The translations under genes and the position numbers were made by a program. Positions 10,794 through 21,414 of a stretch of DNA of 64,000 nucleotides are shown piece by piece. The notes under the pieces are model-generated. The model ran no database searches and was not told the origin of the DNA. It saw nothing but the letters and a program-made list of their open reading frames with translations. This DNA is from Acidobacteriota bacterium (lineage in GTDB: Bacteria > Acidobacteriota > Holophagae > Holophagales > Holophagaceae), in assembly GCA_005788175.1 (NCBI GenBank), contig SXYX01000012.1, positions 1 through 64,000 on the forward strand. Reading direction: 5' to 3'. Position 1 is the first letter of the stretch. Each line of letters begins with the position of its first letter.

Positions 10794-12107
10794 TTATGAA
10801 AACCAGGGGTCATAAAGAGTTTTATTCAATTGATGATGTTTCAAAGATTTTTCTCCAATATCAGATCGATATTGCATTCCGGTCCAGGCCACTTGAGTAA
10901 TAATTTCCTTCCCTCTTTCTTGAGCCTGCTCGAGATTTTCTCCAGAAACAACTATATTAAGAACTCGCCCACCATTGGTGAACCATCGATGATTCCTTAA
11001 TATCGTCCCAGCATGAATAATTGATGGGTTCCCTGACTTAATATTAGGAAGTTCAACGGGTGCGTGTGGCATATCCGGATAACCAGAAGACGCCAGAACG
11101 TAGGTGAGATAAGTACCTGGGTGTATTTTTATTACGTTCTTGCATAGGCGCTGCTCAGCCACTTCTAGTAAAAGAGGGAGCAAAGGTTCGTTCATCATCG
11201 CCATCAAAGTTTGTGTTTCTGGGTCACCAAAACGGCAGTTATATTCTAAAAGTTTTGGGCCTGATGATGTCCACATGATTCCAAGAAATAAAATTCCCCG
11301 CCCAATGAGCCCTTCGGACTGCAGGCCTTTTAGGGTAGGATCGATCACTAAATCCTTCATGATCTCCACGTCTTCGTTAGTTAAGAATGGTATGGGGGCA
11401 AAAGCCCCCATACCTCCTGTGTTTGGGCCCTTATCGCCTGTCTTTAATTTTTTGTGATCTTGACATGCCGGAAATAGACAGTAACTTCTGTGATCGGATG
11501 TTACATCTACTAGTAAATGCTGAGACAACTCGATTCCATTTAAATATTCTTCAAATACAATTTTACGACTTGCATCGCCGAATTTACCATCAAGAAAAGA
11601 GCGCAGTGTTTGAAGTGCTACTTCCTTGGAGACAGCAATTACTACTCCTTTTCCACTAGCTAACCCATCTGCCTTGAGAACAATAGGCAACCCATGAGAC
11701 CAATGGGCGATCAGAGATTCGCCAGAAGCCCAATCGCAAATTTCGTAAGATACTGCTGTAGGTATCTCGTATTTTTTCATGAAATTCTTAGCAAAAGACT
11801 TACTACCCTCTAAAAAACTTGTAGATTGATCATGGCCAAAGACTTTCAGTCCGCAATTGGAGCATTTGTTTGCCAATCCAGCAACCAAGGGGCCTTCTGG
11901 ACCTATAATCACAAGGTCAATGTTTTGACTTGCGGCCCAATCAGCCACGAGATCAACCTCGAGAGGGTTCAAATCTACGCAGTGTCCGAATTGTTGCAAA
12001 CCATCGGATCCAGGTAAAAAATATAGATCATTATCAGAACTCTCATGAAATAGTTTTTGGGCTATAGAATATTCACGACCGCCTGAGCCAATCAAAAGGA
12101 TGCGCAT
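10794..12107 (-). CDS. purD: phosphoribosylamine--glycine ligase
   Basis: MRILLIGSGGREYSIAQKL, GPEGPLVAGL, KADGLASGKGVVIA, EYNCRFGDPETQ. Confidence 0.97.
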   Translation of the reverse strand: MRILLIGSGGREYSIAQKLFHESSDNDLYFLPGSDGLQQFGHCVDLNPLEVDLVADWAASQNIDLVIIGPEGPLVAGLANKCSNCGLKVFGHDQSTSFLEGSKSFAKNFMKKYEIPTAVSYEICDWASGESLIAHWSHGLPIVLKADGLASGKGVVIAVSKEVALQTLRSFLDGKFGDASRKIVFEEYLNGIELSQHLLVDVTSDHRSYCLFPACQDHKKLKTGDKGPNTGGMGAFAPIPFLTNEDVEIMKDLVIDPTLKGLQSEGLIGRGILFLGIMWTSSGPKLLEYNCRFGDPETQTLMAMMNEPLLPLLLEVAEQRLCKNVIKIHPGTYLTYVLASSGYPDMPHAPVELPNIKSGNPSIIHAGTILRNHRWFTNGGRVLNIVVSGENLEQAQERGKEIITQVAWTGMQYRSDIGEKSLKHHQLNKTLYDPWFS

Positions 12108-12139
12108 CCGGATGTTCCTCAGTAAATTATGAGCCTTAT

Positions 12140-14950
12140 CTACTTACATTCTAACCAATTAGCACCCTTTCTCACCTCTGCTAAGAGGGGGACGCCGAGT
12201 GGCTTAATATCATCCGCTTGCTCCATAGAAGATTTCAAGAGATCTGAAACCTTGTCAAACTCTTCGGGAGGTGCTTCAAGAAGTAATTCATCATGAACCT
12301 GAAGGAGTATTTTGGCCGAGTATCCCACTGATCTCAACCCCTCATGAAGTTTAACCATTGCTCTCCGCATAATATCTGCTGCAGTGCCTTGAACGACCGT
12401 ATTGACAGCAACACGTAGTCCCGTAGCCCTTACATTACCATTTGCGCTCTCTAGATCAGGGATGCGACGGACGCGACCCCAATAAGTAGTGGCCTGGCCT
12501 TCTTTTTCGGCGAGTATTTTAGTCTGCTCTATCCATTCAGCAACTTTTGGCATACGTTCAAAATATCTATCGATAAACTCCTTGGCTTCCTTGTGACTAA
12601 TCCCAAGAGAGCCAGCTAAGGCAAAAGCACCTTGGCCATATAACAGGCCAAAATTTACTGCTTTAGCTTTAGATCTCTGCTCGTCAGTTACTTTATTAAT
12701 TGGAATACCCATCACTTCACTTGCAGTTCGTCGATGAATATCCTCCCCGGATGCAAATGCACTAAGTAAAACTGGATCTTTAGCAAGGGCTGCAACAACA
12801 CGCAATTCAATCTGGGAGTAATCTGCATCCATTAAAACCCAACCAGATTTTGGTATGAATGCTTTTCGAATTGATTTGCCCTCGCTAGTCCTTATGGGAA
12901 TATTCTGTAAATTAGGTTCTGAACTCGCAAGTCGACCACTCGCAACAGCCGCTTGATGCAGTCGGGTATGAACTCGATCAGTCAACGGATTTATCATCCT
13001 AGGAAGAGCATCGATGTATGTTCCAAGCATTTTTTGAAGTTCGCGATGTCTGAGAAGTATCTTAGCAATCTCGGCATTATGATTTTCGGCTAACTCACTC
13101 AAAGAATCTTCGTCGGTACTTGGAGATTTAGATTTACCTGTATATCGAATTACAGGAAGTTTTAGTTTCTCAAATAATATTTTTCCTAACTGAGAAGGTG
13201 AATTCAAATTGAAGCTTTCGCCAGCGATCTCTATGGCTTTTGATTCACACAAGTCTCTTTCTCGAGAGAACTGTTCGCTAAGATTCGCTAGGACTTTGCG
13301 ATCGAGAGAGATTCCTGTCTTTTCTATATCTGATAGTACTTTCAATAAAGGAATATCTATATCTTGGTAGATTCTAAGTTGATCTGGATTAGTCATACTT
13401 TTATTCAATACAAGACAGAGACGACGAGCCAAATCTGAATCTTCAGCAGCATACTGAGTTGCTTTTTCAATGGTAACCTCATCAAACCTTTTTTGGGATC
13501 GACCCTTGCCGGTTATTTCTTCAAAACTTATTGGTTTTATATTTAGGTGTCGGACCGAGAGATCATCAAGATTATGTCTTAGGTCGGATTCAAGAATATA
13601 CGAGAGCAACATGCTGTCATCTGTAATACCTTCGATAGAAAATCCATGTCTTTCCAGAACTTGTAAATCATACTTGAGATTTTGTCCGCACTTCTGGATG
13701 TTTGGATCTGAAAATAAAGGGAGTAATATTTCACGAACCTTCAAAAATGGTAAGTTCTCCTCGTCGAGATATGTTTGGATTTTTTCGAAGTAAAGACTGC
13801 CTTCATCCTTCAGATCGAGGTCATCATCAGACAGACCTGACTCAGGCATAAGTCCAGGCAATGCTCCCTCTTGATCGATATTTGCAGATTTAAGATGGGC
13901 TAGAGGGATATACACACCATGATGATCTTTCCATGCCAACGAAAGTCCTACAAGGTGGCCTCGAGTCGCATCAATACTAGTTGTTTCGGTATCGAAGGCA
14001 AAATGACCAGTCTCGCGGCAAATTTTGACAATATCTTCTAATTGATCGAGGGTTCTAACCTGCTCATATTTTCTCTCTAAAGAGATTTCTGTAGCATTGT
14101 GGCTAGGTGTGAATTCTTTGGCAAGGGAATGAAACCCCAAATTAAGAAATGTATTTCTTGCTTGAGCTTGATCATAGCCCGTAAAGCGTAGTTCCTCGAT
14201 CTCTATGGGGAGATCTAAATTACGAACGACTGTTACTAATTGTTTGGATAAACCTCTCCACGAATCTGATTCTGCAAGACCTGTCTGCTGACGAGGCTTT
14301 AATTCAGATGCATGTTCAATAATAGCGTCTAAACTTCCATACTTTTCTAGTAATTGGGCAGCACCTTTTTCTCCAATCCCCGGAACTCCCTGGATATTAT
14401 CTGATGCATCTCCTACAATCGTTAAGAAATCAACAATCTGCTCGGGATAAACTCCCATACGCTGGTGAACGCCATCGCGGTCATACCAAATTTCCCCATC
14501 TCGGATATTCAGAACCTTGATATCGTTGTTGCGTACTAGTTGCAGTAAATCCTTGTCCGGGCTAACAATGACAGACTGCAATTGAGTACTGCAGCTTTTC
14601 TCCGCCAAGGTTGCAAGTACATCATCGGCTTCAAATCCCTCTAGTTGAACAATAGGAATTGAAAGACTTTTTATAATATCTCGAATCATTGGAATTTGCG
14701 GGACAAGATCCTCAGGCATTTCGTCCCGATTAGCTTTGTAATCAACAGACAGTTTATGCCTAAAGGTTGGCGTGGGTGTATCAAAGACACAGGCAATATA
14801 TTCAGGCTTATAGGTTTTTACAATCTGTAATAAGATCTTAGAAAATGTAAAAGCAGCTCCATTTTTAAGGTTTTTATTTGCAAAATAGGCTCTAAATATA
14901 AAAGCGAACGTATCAATAAGAAAAACTTGAGAATTCTTGGATTCTGACAT
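12140..14950 (-). CDS. polA: DNA polymerase I with 5'-3' exo, intact 3'-5' exo and polymerase domains
   Basis: 936 aa; FDTETTS and YAAEDSDLARRL (3'-5' exo), MDADYSQIELRVVAALAKD, RSKAKAVNFGLLYGQ, LLQVHDELLLE. Confidence 0.97.
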   Translation of the reverse strand: MSESKNSQVFLIDTFAFIFRAYFANKNLKNGAAFTFSKILLQIVKTYKPEYIACVFDTPTPTFRHKLSVDYKANRDEMPEDLVPQIPMIRDIIKSLSIPIVQLEGFEADDVLATLAEKSCSTQLQSVIVSPDKDLLQLVRNNDIKVLNIRDGEIWYDRDGVHQRMGVYPEQIVDFLTIVGDASDNIQGVPGIGEKGAAQLLEKYGSLDAIIEHASELKPRQQTGLAESDSWRGLSKQLVTVVRNLDLPIEIEELRFTGYDQAQARNTFLNLGFHSLAKEFTPSHNATEISLERKYEQVRTLDQLEDIVKICRETGHFAFDTETTSIDATRGHLVGLSLAWKDHHGVYIPLAHLKSANIDQEGALPGLMPESGLSDDDLDLKDEGSLYFEKIQTYLDEENLPFLKVREILLPLFSDPNIQKCGQNLKYDLQVLERHGFSIEGITDDSMLLSYILESDLRHNLDDLSVRHLNIKPISFEEITGKGRSQKRFDEVTIEKATQYAAEDSDLARRLCLVLNKSMTNPDQLRIYQDIDIPLLKVLSDIEKTGISLDRKVLANLSEQFSRERDLCESKAIEIAGESFNLNSPSQLGKILFEKLKLPVIRYTGKSKSPSTDEDSLSELAENHNAEIAKILLRHRELQKMLGTYIDALPRMINPLTDRVHTRLHQAAVASGRLASSEPNLQNIPIRTSEGKSIRKAFIPKSGWVLMDADYSQIELRVVAALAKDPVLLSAFASGEDIHRRTASEVMGIPINKVTDEQRSKAKAVNFGLLYGQGAFALAGSLGISHKEAKEFIDRYFERMPKVAEWIEQTKILAEKEGQATTYWGRVRRIPDLESANGNVRATGLRVAVNTVVQGTAADIMRRAMVKLHEGLRSVGYSAKILLQVHDELLLEAPPEEFDKVSDLLKSSMEQADDIKPLGVPLLAEVRKGANWLECK

Positions 14951-14958
14951 AGGAAACC

Positions 14959-15816
14959 TTAACGAGTTAAACCATAAATACGTCTAGCCAGAAATTCAAA
15001 CAACGATGTTGGAATTAATTTACTAAATAATAAAATAATATGGGCATCAGGACCGATTAATATCCTTCTTGGAGGAGATAAAAGGTTAATGGCTCGTGCA
15101 ATTTTAGTAGCTGATTGACCAGGATCCTGACTCCAATGTTTATCAGCAGCTTTTCCGTAAGATAATAAGCGCTCAAGTATTGGCTCGAACCTCGTGCCGA
15201 TGACACGCTGAGGAAGATCACCCCACGATTTAGTCGCCGTGCTTCTAAATTCAGTCCGAATGGCTCCGGGCTCCACTAATATGACCTTAATATTCGGAGC
15301 TAGTTCCATTCTTAGCGCTTCACCTAAGGAAACTACTGCGTATTTACTTGCTGTATAGGCACCCGCAAGGGGAATGGTTATTCTTCCAAGCATTGAGGCG
15401 ATATGAACAATTCGACCTTCTCCTGGTCGAGCATTACGTTGGATTAGAGGTAAAAAATAATTTGTAACACGATGAAGCCCTATTACATTAGTTTCCATTT
15501 GGTTTTTCAATTCTTGAGTAGTCAAATATTCTAATGGTCCCACCTGACCATAGCCAGCGTTATTGATTAGTCCTACAATTCTCAGATGCTGACATTGCTT
15601 CACGGCGAGATGAACTGAATCATCGCTGAGCACATCAAGGTCTATTTTAAAAAGGTCTTCACCTTCGGGTAGATTATCTAAACTTTCTTTTTTTCGAGCC
15701 GTCGCAACTACGCCCCAACCAACCTCACGCATTGCCTTGACTAGTGACAATCCTAAACCCGTTGAGCAGCCCGTAATTACAATCCATTTTGTTGGGGTGT
15801 TTTTCATACTTGTCAA
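14959..15816 (-). CDS. SDR family oxidoreductase
   Basis: TGCSTGLGLSLV, NNAGYGQVGPLE, YTASKYAV. Confidence 0.93.
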   Translation of the reverse strand: MTSMKNTPTKWIVITGCSTGLGLSLVKAMREVGWGVVATARKKESLDNLPEGEDLFKIDLDVLSDDSVHLAVKQCQHLRIVGLINNAGYGQVGPLEYLTTQELKNQMETNVIGLHRVTNYFLPLIQRNARPGEGRIVHIASMLGRITIPLAGAYTASKYAVVSLGEALRMELAPNIKVILVEPGAIRTEFRSTATKSWGDLPQRVIGTRFEPILERLLSYGKAADKHWSQDPGQSATKIARAINLLSPPRRILIGPDAHIILLFSKLIPTSLFEFLARRIYGLTR

Positions 15817-15823
15817 TTTTTAA

Positions 15824-16636
15824 CTAGAAAATGCGCACTATGTTAAAAGCGAGTCCCCAATCACTATTTGCTTTGGCACCTACACCTTGATAATCACCAG
15901 GAACCACTTGATGAGCTGTAGTTCCCTGAACGTTGGTACCTATTAGAGTAAATCGATGGCCGAATGTTTCAAATCGATAACCAAACGCAAAGCCTGGCCT
16001 CAGGGATCGACTCATAGACGAACTCAAAGGAACAGAATATTTCTTAACTGAACTAGAAATCGGATAGTACTCAACAATAAAACTATGAAGATTTGATAAT
16101 TGATATTTTAAAGACATCGAAATGTTGAAAATCGAATTGGATGTACTCGTTTTAGTGATGTAAGTAGGTACGATCCCAAAAGTCCATACACCTGAAAAAA
16201 ATTCTGTTGGTATTTGGTAAACTGATCCTGAAATACCTTCATCTATAGTCTGGGTCGATGTATTGTCTTTTACACCTTCGGTAAAATACTCAATTCTTGC
16301 AGAGGAACGAAGGGCTTTTTCTGAGTAAAGAACTCCCTGAATGCTATAAACCATTGTTTTTTGATCACTCGTGCGATAGATCCCATAATTAAGTTCGGGT
16401 ATACTTGGCACCGACCCCCAAAATCCGAACCCCGAATAAGCATAGCCATCGAGTCCAAAGAGATTTTTACCGTTACCAGAAGTCGACTCAGCAAAACGAT
16501 GGGTGAATATAACACCCCAACTATCCTCAATGTATGAAGTTGTTGGAAGATTGAGCCCTAAGGGGACCTGCTGCTGAGCTCCAAGAATGGAAAAGGCACA
16601 TAAACATATAAGATGCAGACGGTACCTTAATCTCAT
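15824..16636 (-). CDS. predicted outer-membrane beta-barrel, DUF5777-like
   Basis: Signal peptide (CLCAFSILGA|QQQ); GVIFTHRFAES..NLFGLDGYAYSG resembles DUF5777 barrels; alternating amphipathic strands. Confidence 0.6.
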   Translation of the reverse strand: MRLRYRLHLICLCAFSILGAQQQVPLGLNLPTTSYIEDSWGVIFTHRFAESTSGNGKNLFGLDGYAYSGFGFWGSVPSIPELNYGIYRTSDQKTMVYSIQGVLYSEKALRSSARIEYFTEGVKDNTSTQTIDEGISGSVYQIPTEFFSGVWTFGIVPTYITKTSTSNSIFNISMSLKYQLSNLHSFIVEYYPISSSVKKYSVPLSSSMSRSLRPGFAFGYRFETFGHRFTLIGTNVQGTTAHQVVPGDYQGVGAKANSDWGLAFNIVRIF

Positions 16637-16657
16637 AGTCCTTCTCCTTCTGTTAGA

Positions 16658-17578
16658 TTAATACATTTGACGATTGACACCTTTGACTTCTCCTGGATCT
16701 TCGGGCGGAGGTGGGTCTGTATATACGTGCATACTTTGGCTTTTCGTAGGTAAATATGACATACCAAAATATGTGAATAGGATCAATGTCCAAGCTAAAG
16801 CGCTGACTTTGAGAGCTATACGACCCTTAAGGAATGATGTATGGTGCATATGAAGTACAACACCGTAGATCAGCCAGGAGATAAGACCCCAGTTTTCTTT
16901 AGGATCCCAGGCCCAATAATCAGACCATGCGAATTTAGCCCACAAGCCACCCGTAATCAAACCCCCCAAAAGGAAGAGGTATCCAATACGAACCCAATCT
17001 CTATGCAATATCTCAAAATTCATTTCTTGGCGCCCTAGCGCACGCGCCCAAAATGAGTCTTTATCTAAACTTATGTCACCGGTTTTAACCAACGCTAGGA
17101 TACTAAGAACAAATGCAACTGTAACACTAGAGTACCCAGAAAAATAAATGGTCACATGGGGAAGAAACCAGCCACTATTGAGCGCTGGTGGCACAGTGAC
17201 AATATCGATGTCTTGTTTCAATAGTGCAAATGTTTCTGCTGAGAGAATGATAGCCAACGAAAGAAATCCTAGTAATTTTATTTTTTTAAACCATTCGATC
17301 GAAAGTGCCAATAATCCGAATAAAAAACTAAAGTAAAGAAGGCTCTCATAGAAGGTTTTAAAGGGAGGGCGGCCTGCCACAATGCCCCTAGAAATTAGAA
17401 TATAAGCGTTCATACACCAAGCAAATAAGAAAAGAATACGAGCTACATGATAGATATTAGCTTCATATTTAGTCTTGATAATGCTCAATGCATAAGCAAT
17501 ACATGAACAAAAATAAGCGACTAGCATGATTTGAAAACCTATTTCAGCTTTAGCGAAGTTGAAATATAAATTCATCAT
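16658..17578 (-). CDS. ccsA: cytochrome c biogenesis protein CcsA/CcmC family
   Basis: Heme-handling motif WAWDPKENWGLISW; multiple TM helices; overlaps resB. Confidence 0.93.
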   Translation of the reverse strand: MMNLYFNFAKAEIGFQIMLVAYFCSCIAYALSIIKTKYEANIYHVARILFLFAWCMNAYILISRGIVAGRPPFKTFYESLLYFSFLFGLLALSIEWFKKIKLLGFLSLAIILSAETFALLKQDIDIVTVPPALNSGWFLPHVTIYFSGYSSVTVAFVLSILALVKTGDISLDKDSFWARALGRQEMNFEILHRDWVRIGYLFLLGGLITGGLWAKFAWSDYWAWDPKENWGLISWLIYGVVLHMHHTSFLKGRIALKVSALAWTLILFTYFGMSYLPTKSQSMHVYTDPPPPEDPGEVKGVNRQMY

Positions 17579-19611
17579 TTTTTAATACCCCCTGCCTGTT
17601 TCTGGAAAAAAGGCTTTAAGTAAAACATCCATATTGTACCGATAGCAATCATTGCAAATCCTAAATAAGTTATCCAAAGACCAGGTTCGTATACAACCAT
17701 CACGCCACTCACGGAAGGATCTTCCGGATTATAGTTACTCTGATAAAACCATAGTCCTTTATAAACAAGAGGGCCATTAACTGAAATTTCTCTTTGTGCT
17801 AGTGTTTTGCCGCTAAAGTCGAGCAAGGTGATCTTTGAACGAAAGTCCTTTGCTTCTTCATCTTTTAGGCGATAAATGAGACCTAGATTATTACCGAAGA
17901 AAGTTGTTGGTCGCGCCTCTCTGCCATCTAGCCATGCTGTTTCAGATTTTCCTGTATCCGGATCCGATAGAGTGACTTGAATGGCGGGGTTTCTTTCTGA
18001 AATAGATCGTGTTTGAGGATTGGGTATATATTTTTGTTCAATTCGTGCATTCGACAAAAGAGAGAGTGGCGTCGCAGAGTATCCATTCTTAAAAACAAAA
18101 GGCCTATCGATGATCAGTGGCATTTCTTTTGAGATTCGACCATTTTCAATCGAACGGATCTTCATATCATTTTTTGAAAAGAGCACGAAATTAGAAAATA
18201 ACTCCTCGCCAGAAGCTTGATATCGTATATCAAGACCTGGTGGAAGATTTTGGGCATTCAGACTATTGGAAAATTCGGGATTACGTGAACTTAAAAGAAT
18301 CTTCCCTCTCTGCCCATCATTTTTTGTCAGTTCTAATTCAGCCCAATTTCCTCTCATCTCCATTGGAATTGTTTCTAATTTTACAGGTCGACCATCAGGA
18401 TCTTTTTCGAATGGAAAATCTTTGTAAAGACGGATCATTTTCAGTTTAAAAACTGGAAATTCCCAAATATCCCCTTTTTTAAATTCTCTATTTAGTTTTT
18501 TTCCTGCGAAAGTGATTTCTATAAGATGACTTGTGGCTTCTCTTTTCTGGAAACTATTAAGATTTTTAGCCTCGAAGACCTCATTAAAGACGAGGGCAAA
18601 CCTCCCTTGAGGATCATTGAACCTTTGGGTACGAGGATCTTGAGCAACTAAATACCCTAGGAGTGGGTTAGGCGAACCTGTTCCAAGCATGATCTGCAGA
18701 ACGGGGTTTTCAGGAGAGGTGGTGTCATTGGTCCAGGTGCTTCGATTGAGGCCATCGGGTAGCGCTTTCAAGATCTCAAGCCGTTTCCATGTGAGTGGTA
18801 GCCTGGCCTTCAAGCCTTCTTTGGATTCGTATGATTTGGGGTTTTCTTCAAAGCCACCTTTACCATCAGGCTGAGTGAAAACATAGAGGCGATATTCCGG
18901 ATCATTCTTAATAACTTCAAATTGATCTAGTCGAACATTGAAAGGGAGAGTGAAAGGATTTTTCCAATCATTAGGGTCAGGGCCTTTGACTTTCCAGAAG
19001 ACCGATACAGGCTGATTTTGTTTTAGTTCATTGAAGGCTCTCACAAACCCAAATTTACCTATCAAGCCGCCAAGTAAAATTACAGTGGTTGCCAAATGAA
19101 CAATTAAGAAGCCCGCTCTTGCTAAGTTATAAGGTCTTCGCTTCCACGCAACCGCTAAGGTACTTGCAGATAAGAGTGCCATAAGGGAGAGAAACCATAA
19201 AGATCGGTAGAGGTCGTAAGCAAAAGCATATTTAACTAGGAAAAGGGCCCAGTCACCCCACCACACAGAGCTATAAAGATCTAAATATTCGGAAAATTTC
19301 AATTCCTGAAGGATGAGTGTTCCCAGGGCCGTTGCAGCAGCCATGAATGTCAGCTGAGAAATAGCAAAGGGGACACTTGTAAGCAGTCGGTATGTCCAAG
19401 AGGGGGCTAATCCAATGACAAGCCCAGTAATAATAATTAAACCGGCCAAAAAGCTGGAAACCTGCTGAACATCATTCCATTTGAGGCTATTGCACAGATG
19501 CTGGAATAATACCCATAGACAAACCCAAAGAATCAAGGCAAAAACTTGCTCTAGAATATTTTCGTGAAAAAGTCTTCTGTTTGAAGCATATTTAAATTTA
19601 CTCAATATCAA
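17575..19611 (-). CDS. resB: cytochrome c biogenesis protein ResB
   Basis: 678 aa with N-terminal TM helices, large periplasmic region and C-terminal YQSNYNPEDPSVSGVMVVYEPGLWITYLGFAMIAIGTIWMFYLKP. Confidence 0.87.
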   Translation of the reverse strand: MILSKFKYASNRRLFHENILEQVFALILWVCLWVLFQHLCNSLKWNDVQQVSSFLAGLIIITGLVIGLAPSWTYRLLTSVPFAISQLTFMAAATALGTLILQELKFSEYLDLYSSVWWGDWALFLVKYAFAYDLYRSLWFLSLMALLSASTLAVAWKRRPYNLARAGFLIVHLATTVILLGGLIGKFGFVRAFNELKQNQPVSVFWKVKGPDPNDWKNPFTLPFNVRLDQFEVIKNDPEYRLYVFTQPDGKGGFEENPKSYESKEGLKARLPLTWKRLEILKALPDGLNRSTWTNDTTSPENPVLQIMLGTGSPNPLLGYLVAQDPRTQRFNDPQGRFALVFNEVFEAKNLNSFQKREATSHLIEITFAGKKLNREFKKGDIWEFPVFKLKMIRLYKDFPFEKDPDGRPVKLETIPMEMRGNWAELELTKNDGQRGKILLSSRNPEFSNSLNAQNLPPGLDIRYQASGEELFSNFVLFSKNDMKIRSIENGRISKEMPLIIDRPFVFKNGYSATPLSLLSNARIEQKYIPNPQTRSISERNPAIQVTLSDPDTGKSETAWLDGREARPTTFFGNNLGLIYRLKDEEAKDFRSKITLLDFSGKTLAQREISVNGPLVYKGLWFYQSNYNPEDPSVSGVMVVYEPGLWITYLGFAMIAIGTIWMFYLKPFFQKQAGGIKK

Positions 19612-19632
19612 AATAGCCTCACATAGTATTGA

Positions 19633-21342
19633 TTACAAATACAATAAACCTAACAAGAAAAAACTAAATTCGGGACGCAGATTGATGCTTGGCGAACCAG
19701 CAGAAAATCGGTGATGATAAAACCACCAATAAAAAATGGGGTACAGCAAAGCGCTACTTAAAGAGATTTGAATTAGTGGCGAACATTGCCTACAAGTTGA
19801 ATAAACGAGTGACAGAGTCAAAAGTACTAAACCAAAGACAACCCAAAGGGACTTTGTTCGCCCTAATGCAATGGGAAGAGTCTCTTTGCCTAGAACGCGA
19901 TCCTTTTGCATATCCCTCAAGTCATAAATAAATGTTCTAGATAGTGCCAAAGTAAAAATGACCATATAAAACTTTGTATGTAAAAGACCAAGAGAGTATT
20001 CATATTGAATACTTGGGGCTGAAACCATAAGGAAACTTATTGCAAGCGGCACAAATAGGTCCTTGCTCCCGGGAATTGATCGCAAACTTAAACTTTGATT
20101 ACTCGAAGCCCCTAATATTCCTATTCGATATCCCAAACTGACTACAACAGTAATAATGAAACATATTAAATACACAGGGCCTATACGTGCAGCGAAAAAC
20201 ATGGATACGATAGCTGAAGTTATAGAGACGTTTAATAAAAGTAAGCGATTATTTTCTAAAAATTTAGCTTGAGCTGGGCCTTTCACATTTAATCCTAGAG
20301 GCTCGAGATAAGGAGCTGCTAAATACATTGAAAAAATATAAAAACCCACCGTTAGTGCAATATCGGTTGAGGCTACATAATTCATTTGATTTGAAATACC
20401 TAGACTTGCAACGATTATTGAACTGCTAAGAAGGAAAGGAGTAAAAAAAGCTCGACTAATTCTTTTCTTTAGGGAGGTCCAGTAATCGTTTGTGGTCTCT
20501 AGGCAATCAACAACTTCATCCACAAGCCAAGTTGGTGTTGATGCACCCGCTAAGACACCAACGGTTTCGGAGCCTAAAAATTGAGATAGATCAATTTCTT
20601 GAGCCGTTTCTACATATTGAACCGGCTTTCCATGCCGTTTAGCCAAATCTGCGAGATGCTTCGTATTACTTGATTCTTTTCCGCCAACGACGACAACGTG
20701 ATCTACCCTTTTGCTTAGGGACTCAGCATCATCCTGTCTCATCCAGGTATCTTCACAAATTGTATTTTCAACAATACAATCATCGGCTTGGCTTTCAAGG
20801 TAGGTTGAGATCGTTTGAAAATCGGCTACCGTGAAGGTGGTTTGGGCAACAATGAGACACTTGGAGAGTTCTTTTGAGGTCAATTGTTTAGCTTCGTCCA
20901 TATTTGAAATAATTATTGAATCGCTTTCGGCAAAACTCCGGTGAGCAATGGACTCTGGATGCCCCTTGGAGCCCAAAATAATAGTGAAGTAACCTTTAGG
21001 GCTCCATTTTTTGATTTTATTATGGACCTTTGCAACCTCTGGGCATGTTGCATTAACAATCTTGAGGTGTCCTTGATCTTGTCTTTCTTTAAGGCCACGA
21101 AGTGCTTGAATGGGGATACCGTGCGCTCGAATAACTACAGTGCCGTCTTTGACCTCATCAGGTTCCGTAACTACAGAGACGCCTCTGTTTTCAATCAGTG
21201 CTAGGGCTTGAGGATTATGGATAAGAGGACCTAGTGTTTGGACTTTATTGCTGTGACTTTGCAAAGACGCCTCAAGTACAGCGTCCATTGCGCGCTTAAC
21301 GCCCCAGCAAAAACCTGCGGTCTTAGAGACAATTACTTTCAT
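19633..21342 (-). CDS. ispH: 4-hydroxy-3-methylbut-2-enyl diphosphate reductase (IspH/LytB) fused to a C-terminal UbiA-like membrane domain
   Basis: N-terminal ~285 aa: AGFCWGVKRAMD, VIRAHGIP, NATCPEVAKVH, VAQTTFT, NTICEDTWMRQ, VVGGKESSNTKHL, LAGASTP. C-terminal ~280 aa multi-TM with FIYDLRDMQKDRVLGKETLPIALGRTKS (UbiA second Asp-rich motif). Confidence 0.9.
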   Translation of the reverse strand: MKVIVSKTAGFCWGVKRAMDAVLEASLQSHSNKVQTLGPLIHNPQALALIENRGVSVVTEPDEVKDGTVVIRAHGIPIQALRGLKERQDQGHLKIVNATCPEVAKVHNKIKKWSPKGYFTIILGSKGHPESIAHRSFAESDSIIISNMDEAKQLTSKELSKCLIVAQTTFTVADFQTISTYLESQADDCIVENTICEDTWMRQDDAESLSKRVDHVVVVGGKESSNTKHLADLAKRHGKPVQYVETAQEIDLSQFLGSETVGVLAGASTPTWLVDEVVDCLETTNDYWTSLKKRISRAFFTPFLLSSSIIVASLGISNQMNYVASTDIALTVGFYIFSMYLAAPYLEPLGLNVKGPAQAKFLENNRLLLLNVSITSAIVSMFFAARIGPVYLICFIITVVVSLGYRIGILGASSNQSLSLRSIPGSKDLFVPLAISFLMVSAPSIQYEYSLGLLHTKFYMVIFTLALSRTFIYDLRDMQKDRVLGKETLPIALGRTKSLWVVFGLVLLTLSLVYSTCRQCSPLIQISLSSALLYPIFYWWFYHHRFSAGSPSINLRPEFSFFLLGLLYL

Positions 21343-21414
21343 ATCACTATTCTATCCGATCAGTGTGATTCGTCCCATACCTGAGGCCTAGATATTACCT
21401 ATACAGCCGAGTGT

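Noticed and set aside
13470-13793. 107-aa + strand ORF inside polA
   Set aside because: Antisense artefact of polA coding sequence.
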